Origin: Antennarius striatus
Lineage: Eukaryota > Chordata > Actinopteri > Lophiiformes > Antennariidae
Length of the DNA stretch: 64,000 bases
Assembly (NCBI RefSeq): GCF_040054535.1
Contig: NC_090779.1
Location: forward strand, 18,201,001 to 18,265,000
Direction: 5' to 3'
Positions 26,401 to 37,400 of the stretch are shown piece by piece. The first letter of the stretch is position 1; every line of letters begins with the position of its first letter. Under the pieces are notes generated by a model that was not told the origin of the DNA, searched no databases, and saw only the letters and a program-made list of their open reading frames with translations. Made by a program: the position numbers and the translations under genes.

Positions 26401-26565
26401 CAGCTTCAGGAGGCTCGTCAGGCAGCTTTGTCACCCAAACAAAACTTCTCTCCTGGAATGAAACCCCCTGCTAGGACAGGGTCTGAGACCAGGACAGGGA
26501 AGAGGCTTGTTGGTGGGAAGGCTGCACGATCCATGAGCTCTGATTGCCCAGGGTATGGGGTCTGA
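23431..26565 (+). CDS. wee2: Wee1-like protein kinase 2 (oocyte meiosis inhibitor)
   Basis: Wee1-family kinase that phosphorylates Cdk1 on its inhibitory tyrosine. In vertebrates WEE2 is the oocyte form that holds prophase I arrest and allows metaphase II exit. Exons: 23431-23685, 23793-24004, 24298-24355, 24652-24821, 24952-25073, 25170-25316, 25406-25510, 25590-25675, 25806-25976, 26144-26292, 26400-26565. Total 546 residues (human about 567). The N-terminal region carries NPFTPE, an acidic [13 protein letters not shown] stretch and Ser-rich segments. The kinase domain starts about residue 187. The glycine loop GVGEFGSV is at 198-205 and the ATP lysine in YAIK at 220. The catalytic loop HLDIKPSN is at 316-323, with Wee-type Leu in the HRD position, and the metal motif is DLG (358-360) as usual in this family. 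A charged insert ([14 protein letters not shown]) precedes DLG. The tail has a coiled segment ([20 protein letters not shown]) and the conserved [10 protein letters not shown]. Possible poly(A) signal at 26894-26899. The exon-3/exon-4 junction was chosen by phase and homology. Confidence 0.95.
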
Positions 26566-27975
26566 TGGGACATTTAGGCCTCCAGATGCCTGACCTTTTG
26601 CTCTTCTGAAGTGTAGCTCCTGTAACGAGGGTGTGGCAAACTATGATGTCTACGTAAGACAATCATATGACAAGATTTGCTATGTAGACAAGATTTTTAT
26701 TGGAACTGACTAAAATAACTGAATCAACAACCTTAAGTTAACCTTAATCTTAAGTGAAATTAGTCTCATTTGCCCTTTTGGAGAGCTGGAGTTGGTTTTA
26801 AATCTTTTAATTTTAAGTTATTTTCAAAACCTGTGACTGCTATAGACCAATGTCCTGAAGCAATTAATGGCTTTTTTTTTTTTTTAAACTGAAAATAAAA
26901 ATTTTAAGCTTTCATCAGATTGTTCTCTTTTAATTGTTTTCTAACTCATGTCAGTGGTGTTTTATACAAAATAAAAAAGACAGAAAAAACAACTCATTGT
27001 AAATGGCTGTTGGACAAAACCACAAATACATCATTCCAGTGCTGGTTTGCTTATCTGTAATGGCAGTCAACTGACTTCATAAAGCCCATATACAAGGACT
27101 GGACTGGAATTACGAGTCATCGTATTGTAAATTAAATTTGTATTCTTTGGAATAACGTTGTTTTTGAAAATACATGTGTTATTTGTATTCATTTAAAAAC
27201 AAATCGTATATCAGAACACATTTCTGTTACAAATGGTGTTCATTAAACCAAACTTTTTGAGTGTGAATCAAATGTAACCTTGAGACACTTTGTGACCATT
27301 GGTGTCAGCCATCAACTCCTCATTTTACAACTCCATGTTTCAGATGATTATGTACAGTATATATCCACTGTGGTCAGGTGTTCTGGGATTTTCATGACTC
27401 CTCGGGCACGTGACATCCATGACGTTTAAATTCTGGATCGTATTCTCGAAATACTTTCTACACATCAGTACTAAAGTAGTGCCTCTTGCTGTGCAGAAAT
27501 TTTTAAATGTACAGGTATGATCGTTTTTATGGTCAGAAGTTAAATGTACGTACTGTATCCTTACTGTAGTTGGTAAGTCACTCGAACACCGAGGTGCCTT
27601 TAATGGCTTTTGGATATTTGGGCTTTTTCGTAACTACTTTTCAAATAAGCAGTGGATTTTTAAAAAAAAATGTAATCTAATCAGCAATCTCATCTTAAAT
27701 TTCCTCGTCAATAAAATCTTGGTGGAACATTTTGATTATTTCATGCCTATTGATTTATGTGTCGCCTTGTCCACCAGCAAATTTCATAGGTGCCTAATTT
27801 AAAGGAAATAAAATCGAGGGACTTGAATGCATCACAAAAGTCCGCCTCCTGCGTCTGCAGAGAAATGCGACACAATAGGAAGAAGTGAAGAACCGCTCCG
27901 CTCGCGTTGCGCCGGCGGCAGGTAGATGCATCATTAATCGACTAGTATTAATTTAAGTTCTACAAGCTTCAAGTA
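26566..27975. other. wee2-bid spacer
   Basis: No gene is seen. The left part is wee2 3' UTR. The last 150 bp are GC-richer (about 27840-27925) and fit a bid promoter and 5' UTR. An E-box followed by a CRE half-site (CACGTGAC...TGACG, about 27408-27424) is about 0.55 kb upstream of the bid start. This spacer joins blocks that lie on two chromosomes in human. Confidence 0.55.
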
Positions 27976-29573
27976 ATGGATGTGAGTACATTTTTATAAC
28001 TATTTTGCTATTCGCTCAAATTCTTCCATACTAGTAGCTTTCGTGGCTGAAAGTTGCCGCGAAGTTGGCAAAATGGAACTAAAGTTAGCATTAGCTCGTC
28101 TTTCCAACTAAGTTACCTGTTCGACATCCAGCTGAAAAAATCAGTCGATTTTGATGAGTTTATAGGTGTTTATATAGGTGTTTATAGGTGTCAAAGTGTG
28201 TGTAAAACTTTTAATTTTCACAGAAACTTTTATGGTCAATATTGGGGTTATCAATATTTGGTTCTTCATATGAAAATAAATTAACATCTCATCAATGTTC
28301 GAACAGGTCGACATGAATCTGGCCGGTGGGCAGAATAGTGCCATGGTTATGTTGGCCTTTCTTCAAGCTGACTGCAGAAATCCGGAGTGTAGAAAAGAAC
28401 TTTTCTCTTTGAGCCAGGAAATGAATGATATTTCTCTGGTTGAAGATATTGAAATGGATGGTTTCTTGTCCAGTAGTATCGCCGATGGTATCCGTGACAT
28501 TCAGCCTTCAATTGGACTGCACCGGCCTGGTGAGTTGTCCTGGGGGTTTCTTTTCTGAAGTCAAAGTTGGATCCGATTGCTGTAAAGTCAACATTTTTCC
28601 TTGTAGTTATGTAGTAATGTGGAAGTTATCTCTTTTTATCACAGTCAACACATCCAAGAATTGATACATATGAGTTGCTTTTATTTGTAGGAAGAAGTCA
28701 TGTGTTTACAGAAGAGAAGACAGGATCAGTGATTTCTGTAAACCACTTCAAGTAATTAGTGCAGTGCTAATATAGCATTCACACATCTCTCACTATATGT
28801 GGGCTACACTTGCGTAATTTGTATTACCAGTAAATTACTGTAGTTGAAATGTGTAGTATTGGATCAAAAAATTGATTGCTATTTAATGAATGCTGATGGG
28901 CTGTTTTTTTTCTTATGGAAATACATTTTTACTAGATCATCCTTCCTGTTGAATCCAAAAACTGAATGATTTAAATCTAATTTTCCTGTAGGAGACCATG
29001 TCGATGCAGCCGCCATTCACCAGGTTGCAGAGGAGCTGAGAGGAATTGCTGCTCAGATTGAGCTTAACATTGTGGCGCGGGCTACCGAGAACCTGAGCAG
29101 GAACATTCAGACCTCCCCCTTGAATGTGAGAAAGACCTGTGATAATTAGATTTATTGATTTTTAAAAAAAATGTTATTCCCTCCAAGTGATATGGTAAAA
29201 TTTTTATAGATTATCTGGCTCAAATAATTTCAAATTGTCTATTATATAATTACTGTATAAAATGATGTACATATCCAAGTAACAATGTGTAAATTTAAAA
29301 CTGTGACAACAGCCCAAAATGACCAAACACACATTCTTGAAGTATTAATAAACTTATTGCTTTGTTCATTTCCAGGAATGGAAAAATTACATTTCCTCCG
29401 AGGTGGACCGTGTGATGAGGCAGGGTGTGTATCTGAATGATCTGCCTCAGGAACGCGTCATCATGGCCCTCACTTTCACACTGGTTAAGGGAGTGTGTGA
29501 GCAGAACCCATTGCATCTGAGACACCTTTTCAACAGTGCACTGCAGTATATCACCCAAGGGAGGCCCAGGTGA
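27976..29573 (+). CDS. bid: BH3-interacting domain death agonist (Bid)
   Basis: Pro-apoptotic BCL2-family protein that links caspase-8 to mitochondrial permeabilisation in vertebrates. Exons: 27976-27981 (just Met-Asp), 28307-28529, 28992-29125, 29376-29573, giving 186 residues (human 195). The tiny first coding exon is less certain; the ATG at 28313-28315 would also work and drop four residues. Helix 1 reads MVMLAFLQADCRNPECRKEL, matching the LVFGFLQS...RREL region of BID. A loop holds IEMD-G (residues 50-54), a good caspase-8-type site. The BH3 region VAEELRGIAAQIE (88-100) has Ala-Ala where Gly-Asp is usual. The core hydrophobic helices (VIMALTFTLVKGVCEQ) and the end LRHLFNSALQYITQ align with BID. 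ATTAAA at 29934-29939 may be the poly(A) signal. It is convergent with bcl2l13, as in human. Confidence 0.88.
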
Positions 29574-31700
29574 CTTTTGTGCCGCAGATTTGGAAGAAAT
29601 TACTGAAAACGCGTGGAGGAAGATTTCTCAATCTGAAATACGTCTGCTCACTATCGGTTGGCTGGAAGGAGCTGTTACCTTACCAGAAGTCAGATCATTT
29701 AAAGAAAGGATCATAACGATGACTCATTTGAGTTTATCGTAATATTTGAAAAAGGCAAAATCTACATTAGCTGTATGTTATTCATGAAATTTATTTTGAA
29801 TTCAATTACTTTGCTTTTGACCTATAAATGTATCTGTATTGACTATTTTCACAGCATTTGTCTTGAAATACTGTGGGATTGTACTCTATATACTTGATAT
29901 CAGGTGTGTTTTTGTACAATTTCTCAATGATACATTAAATACGCAGAAAAGATTCTGAAAGTAGTTGGATGATTTTATTCTCATCTTGAACAAGGTAATG
30001 AAACTTCAGGTGAAATGTTCTAGACTTTTTACTAATCAATTTGCTGCACTTTCAGGATTCCTTCTGGAAGCAGGCATAGTACAGTATTACCATTTGTTAC
30101 ACTCATTGATGTACATGGAAACATTTCAGTATCCCATGGTGTATCCCATTCAGTAGTTCATATTACCATGTTTTAAAAGCCATTCATGAAATACAAGTGA
30201 TGTAATCACTTGTAATATCCCAGAATTCTCAAACAGAACATGAGAGGCAGCAGCATAGGGCAAAAACATCTGACACCTTTATAACCACCATTCCAGTGTT
30301 TCCCAAGGGTAAATTATTTCAAATTTATATTGAATACGACAACCAGGACACCTGCAAACAGGTCATTTCATAGCTGTGCAATAGGATGGGTGATTCTATA
30401 CAGAATTAGACAACCAGAACTTATCAAATTGAGACAATAACTATAATCACATATGAGCTAAGGGAGAATACAGATTTGAAATCCTTACTGGACAACTGCT
30501 CTTGCCAGCTACGCCCCTGAAAAACTAGAATAAGATGGTAAGTAGTGGAGCTATCATAGAAAAGGGTAAACCGCTGAGTACTGAAGAAAAAACAGGAAAT
30601 GTACTGAAGCAGGATATGTATCTGTAGACTGAAGGAGAGCAGTTGTCCAAGTGAAATCATTCTCTAAATGTTATTTTAAAGTGATGACTGAATTACGGTA
30701 ATCTGAAATTACATTCCTGAGACTTGCCTTATCTGGAGTACTGCTAACTTGGGTAAACATAAACTGTAGCTGATATTACAACTTAAAGACATGTATGTCA
30801 CTTTTTACTGAATGACTAAAACAAGAACATCAGTTGTGACAAGAATTATTACTTGATTACTTGTATTTAAATGTTTTTTGAACTTCACAGTGTAGTCAGA
30901 TTTGCATACTCAATGGCTGCAGAACAGCAAAGGACCTTGAATGTTATGTATGCGTGATTGAAGTATTATTTCCAAAGTTTCTGTGGTTCTGTATCTAATG
31001 ACACATGTAAAGACTTTCATCCATTCTTTAATGGTTTAATACAGAAAAAACTAAAACACACTACGTGTAAAGTCATACAAATCCCTTGTGCAAGATGGAA
31101 AGACAAAATAAATCTTAGTGAATATGCTCATTAAGCATCAAGGTAGTTTCAAATTGACACAAAAATCAAACCACTAGTTTCATTTCCATACATTTGGTTT
31201 GTTTTGTCACAGAAAGCATAAGACCAACTGTCAGGAGGAAAATATAAAAGCTGTACAGCTTTTAGTGACACAGCAACAGAAGGTCTGGTGTTCGCTTTAG
31301 CTAAGAGATTTTTTTATGAAATTGCAGGAAAATGATAAAAACACAAAATAGTCAAACTGACAAATTCATGTTGTATTCATATGAATTTTATCCAAAAACA
31401 AAAACTGCTCAAAATGGATTAAGAGAGGAATAACATTAAAATCAAGAAGAGCAGTGGAGTGCATTATGTTCCCTCTTAGCTACAGTGAAGCAGGCAGGAC
31501 CAGGTAAAGATGGGGAGGAGGTGATACTTGTTTGCTAGAGTTTGCTCAACACATTGCCTTTTTTTTTTTGGACGGGGGGCTGTACAACCTCTTATAAATC
31601 CAATACAATTTGTAAGGACAGTCTCAACTTGTGTCTACTAGCACATCTATTTCTACCTTAATGGTGTATGTTTTTCACTTTCCCTGACAAAGATCCTCTT
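29574..31700. other. bid-bcl2l13 convergent spacer
   Basis: The sequence is A/T-rich with no supported coding region. It should hold the bid 3' UTR on the left and a bcl2l13 3' UTR on the right. I see no mobile element in it. Confidence 0.5.
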
Positions 31701-33735
31701 CTATTTCCTCCTGTAGCTGATGACACTGTATGCCATTACAGCAGCAAGGACCACAAGTGCAGCACCTCCATAAAGCAACACTGGCAGCTCCACTGCTGGT
31801 TCCTGCTGCACCGGTGGCTCCTCTCCTTGGGATTCTACAGGAGCCTCTGGAACAGGGGGTCCAGCTAGTAGGGGCTCCACTGCTGCCACAGTCTCTGTTT
31901 CTGGCTGGGGAGGCACTGCAATGGGTTCTGGCTCCTGTTCTGATGCAGGAGCTGGTTGTGAGGTGTCTTCTGGCTCTGCTGGTGCTGCCAGGGCTTCCTT
32001 GGCAAGTGATGGGGGTGTCATTTCAGGAGGCACTGGGGCAGGGTCAGTCGCTGGTGCTGGCTCAGGCTCTGGTTTGAGTGCAGGAACAGGTAAAGGTGTT
32101 TCAGGTTCTGGATCAGAAGAAGGGGGATCAGATACTTCTGGGACTGGAAGAAGAAACTCTGGTTCTGATGAGATGAGAGAAAGCTCTGCTGATGGGACTG
32201 CAGGCGTCTCTAAAATAATGGGCTCCTCTAATGAGAGCAGGGAGGCTGGGGTCATGGAGTCTGCCTCACCTGACACTGGAGGAGTCAGGTCCCTAAACTC
32301 TTCCCTGAGCTCGGCCAGCTCACTCTCTGTGCCCAAAACGCTCATCATGCTTTCCTCTATCACCCCGACTTCACCACCTTCTTCGAGCAGCTCGGCCTCC
32401 TCACGCTCGACATGGACAATGTCCGAGTTTGAAGAGTTGTTCTCACTGCGCTCCTCAGCCAAGGCAACGCCCTCATTGCTGTCCAGGCTCTTGACATCCT
32501 CGCGGTCCATCACTCCAACCTGTGCCCAAGACTCGTGGCCGGCAAGAGACACAGGTAAGCTTTCCGTCTGCCAGGAGCTCTGCTCACTGCTGTTGTCTCC
32601 AGTGCAGAGAAGTGAGGAAGGGGGGCTGAACCGGTCAGGATGTTGTTCTCCAGATAGGATGTAAATGTCGTTACTGTCTTCAGCAATGGTTACACATCGG
32701 TCTTCTTCTGACTCAAGGCTGAGTATTTCACTCTATGGCACACAGAGAAAGATTTATGAGTATAATGTAAAAAGTGAGTAATGAGGTCTGAGAAGTAAAA
32801 TTAAGTAGTTACAATTACAAAGATCATCTTATAAAAGTGGGCTGTGTATTAGAAAACTGCACACATTTCTGAAAATGGCAATACATGAACAGAGAAAACA
32901 GATAAGAATTGGTCGTACTCCCTTGCACTCAAGAGTGACAGACTGTGATGGGGAGTGTTTAGTTTTAGCTGTGGAAATAACCTTGTGGAAAAAGTTTCTT
33001 TTTCAGTAAACAAAAAAGTTTTGAAAAAAAATTCAGGTGGGAAAAAGGAAGTGAACAACATGGTAGTTTATATATTATTGTCACTCTAAATTGGGAGGTT
33101 TTCTATCCTATATTTTTACAAAGCTTGAAAATATGTGGTTGCTTCCTGCTCACAAATCTTGAATATACAGTAAAAAAAAATTATGCAAAGTAAAATGGGG
33201 TAAAGTAGGACAAGAAAAGAGTTCAATAACAAGGGTGAGGGGAGTTTTGTATTTTAAGATGTAATGTGACCTTTATTGCTCTTTATCCTACATGGTCAAC
33301 ATTATCGATCCCACACTACCCGTCTTTACACTACAGTACACAAGCCTTGTCTGCCACCTAGTGGGATACAACTACCAACCATCTACCAATAAGGTCATCT
33401 GCAAAGCTCTCCGATTATGTAACAGATGATATCAAGCTATAATCATGTAGATATGAACATTTAAATAAAGGTTTATGTAGTTAAAAAATAAACCTAAATA
33501 ACCATGAGTGACTACAATGGCAATATCAGTTTATATTCCTTCATGATATGAAGCAGGATAAACAGCATGTGGCTGAAAAATAGGCCATTGACTGTTCCCC
33601 TGAGCACAATGAACAAGATGCATACTGACGTGCTTCGTGTCTGGAGGGCATGTGTGTTGAAAGGATTAGAAGATGTGAAGATTCAGGGATGGCAGCAGAA
33701 AACATTTTCAGCTGAAACAAATTTTTTTTTCATAC

Positions 33736-33769
<34 letters not shown>

Positions 33770-33774
33770 CTGTG

Positions 33775-33819
<45 letters not shown>

Positions 33820-34366
33820 TACATAAGGGAGAAATTACAGGGAATAAATAATGTTGAATTGTATAAAAATAATCTGTCAAAATCAAACACAAATAAAATG
33901 TTTTATGTATGTAACACCTGATATCATGATGATGTTAAATTTCTCGCAAAATGTCTGCAGTCTTTACCAGCTTTTTACTAAATCATTTTCCAATTACCTA
34001 TAACTGAATAAAGACACATTTGTCTACTTGCAACAACAAAAAAAGGGTGCTGTCTAGTCAACATTTATAAAACATGAAGATTTCTAAAGCTTTGTTAATT
34101 GTTTTACAGTTTTCCTTGCTAACGATAGTTGAACAGCAGAGCCTGTACAGCAGTGGAATTTGTCTCTGTAGATACCAGCCATAAACAAATTCATACGATG
34201 TTTATTCACTAACCGATGGCATTCTAGTTGACTATATTCAATAAAACCGATACTGGCACACTCCCCCATACCATCCCATTGACATCTGTTCTGCTAACAA
34301 ATCAATCTGGAAGGGTTTCTCAGTCATACTTCTCTGCACGTCACATAGGTGTGTCCTGCAGACACT

Positions 34367-34418
<52 letters not shown>

Positions 34419-37400
34419 CGCTGACAGAACCTGTCTCCCTTCTGCAACCACACAAACACAGATGTCACTTCTACTCTGCAATCTCAGTTTAAACACCTCA
34501 GATGCCTGTTACAAGGGAATTTTGTACAACTGAAGTGAAATGATTATACAGTATATCAAGTTATATACAAAACCTTTTCTATGAAAATGTAACTTATTTT
34601 TTAGATATACATCATCATTCCAAATAATATTTGCCTTCATGTACAGTAAGATGACTCTTAAAAATGCCAGCCTTCCAGTAACCTGTTGTCACCACTTGCA
34701 CACTTTAAAAAACCAACAAAATATTCCACAGTACTGTATAGCAACAACACACACCTGAACTATAACTATTCAAGAAATAATAAAAGATAGAAATACAAAA
34801 TACTATACATAAAACATAACCAGCTCACATCAATATCAATAATACACTGACAACATGAGTACTGTATATGTAAAGTTCTTTGTAAACGCCAAGCACAATG
34901 ACTCATGGGTAGTTTTGTCTGTCAACTGCTGGAAGACAGTGTTCCCTTAATTGTTCCCAGCGTCAGTCTCGAGAAGCATTTTTCCCCTCTATGTGGTTTG
35001 CTTCTACCTGAGCAAGGCTGACCACCAGTCAGAAAACACACAAGGTCTCATTTGAGTGAATGAAAATACATGTTGGTGTTTTTATAAAAATAAGATGACC
35101 AATTTGCATTTGGTCCATCAGCACACAATATGTAAAACTATTAACTGAGCTACATAATGTAATATTTAAATGACATGATCAAGCTGTGTAGGGTATTTTT
35201 TCTCCCATACAAGGACACTCCCATGACAGCTTCATCCTGCCAGGCTGGGAAGAGATTAAATGTAACAGCATTTCATCGTTATCTAACATTTGCTTTCTCC
35301 TTAAGTAGATTTGCATGTGAGAGGAAGACTGTTTCACCAGACCCACAAACTCCGACTTCAGGCTCCCTCTGGCTGGACAGAGGACAGGGTTGTCATGGTA
35401 TTCAAGATAAATGCTAATCAATCCTTCTGTTTTTTTGTCTTTCTATCTGGCTTTCACATACCTCAACTGAAATATAACCTCAAAAAGTACATTGGATCAA
35501 GAGAGAATTATCCACCCAAGAACTGCATGTCCTCACTTTAGTTTCAGGGTTTGAATGTGACCACCAGCTAATGACCTATTTCTTTTTTAAAGTTTAACTA
35601 TCTAGCAGAACAGTCTCTATGCAACATTTTTTTTGTTTTAAATTGAAACAATCTTTGAGCATTGTCCAACAAAACTGTTGGATAAACAGTTCGTTCCAAG
35701 ACCATTGCATCAGTAATGTAAGAGAATTAAAAACAAAGACCTGAGGAGAAAATCCCACCTGAATCTGCTCCATATTTTTTGTTTCGTCTGTCGTCCTCCA
35801 ACAACACTGATGCTGTAAAACGCACTAACTTTTCAAGTCCTCAGCAGTCAAATATGTTCAACAGTTTTCCACTCTCCTTCGCCTGAAGACAATCCCTGAC
35901 TTACAAAAAAAGAAAAGAAAAAGAAAATCACACTCCTGCTGTAAAGCCATGTGCGTGCAAGCCTAAGAATCCTGTCATTCCTTCTCACACAACCTTCCAC
36001 CGCTCTGATGTCAAACATTTCATACAATGGATCTCCCCGACATCAGAGGCAGAGTAACACACTCTGCCCCAAATATTTCTCACAACACACACATTTTTGG
36101 AAACAACAATAGCTGCCACATTCTGGGGCTGGTTACACGTAGGTAATACTTTGCTATATGACTGCCACATACTGACAACAAGCTTCACGTTCAAATCCAA
36201 ACAAAAGGTCTGGGACTGCACATTACACATCATTAAAATGAGAAAAAACCCAACGAGAAACATTTGTTTAATCGTTTTTGATTCATAATATCAAACAGAG
36301 ACAATTTTTTAATCAGATTTTATCAATGTACTGCAATAAAACGCCTGACATTTATACGAATTATGTAATCACTGTTCTTAACATACAAGCGCTGTGAGAG
36401 GTCACACAGCAGCTGAGTGAGTGAAGTGAGACTCAGGAATCAAAAAGGACTGATTGACTGCTCGTCAGCATCGGACAATGAAATGAAAAAAGTGATTAGG
36501 ATAACAGTCAAAAATCACCAGAACGGCTATGCTTGCAGGGACTGCTCATATTTCATTTTGCATATACAGTATATATAAAATGAGAATTACTCACTTCAGG
36601 TTTCCTTGTTGAACTAGAAACCCCTCAGCTTAATCCTATACCTTCACCCGAGGCTGGAAAAGATTCTCTGTACCCACATCATGGTCTAGACCAGGGGTGT
36701 CAAACTCATTTCCACAGAGGGCCACATGAGTATAATGGCTGTCCTCAAAGGTCCAGATGTAACTTATAAATGTAACTAATGTAACTCAATGTAGTGTAAA
36801 ATAAATGTAACTACTCCTTAATGTTAAATAAATATTCAAGTTACAAACATTGCAGTTGCACAGAAAAAAAATGTTTGCTTGTTTCTCAGGTCTAAGATAA
36901 ATCATTTTAATCTCTCAGGTTATGAAACCCACAGAACTCAATCAATCAAAGATCAAACTATTTAAGTGAATAAACAAAAATCATCACTTCCTCCCACCTC
37001 CAAAAACATGCGCTTCAGGTTCATTGACCAGTCCCAATGTGACCGTAGGAGTGTGTGTGTGTGTGTTTGTCTATTTGTGGCTCCGTTGTGCACTGGCGTT
37101 ACGCCCAGAGTTTCCCCCGCCTCACGCCCTCAGTCAGCTGGGATAGGCTCCAGCTATCCGCAACCCGCCACAGCAGATAAGGCGGTTGAAAATGGATGGA
37201 CGGATGGAACATCAAACACAAGTTAGGACATTGGCTTTGTTCAAAACGTTTTTGTCAATGTTAAAATGGTCTTAATTACTGCTGTGTGTACTTTTACTCA
37301 AAGCATACTTTTGACCTATAGTTTTAGACACTGACCTTTTATGCTCTCGTGGGCCACCTAAAATAATGTGGCGGGCCACATTTGGCCCCCGGTCTGCACT

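Noticed and set aside
31921-32664. 247-codon Gly/Ser-rich plus-strand frame
   Set aside because: It is exactly antisense to the conserved bcl2l13 last exon; its composition follows from the Pro/Glu/Ala codons on the other strand.
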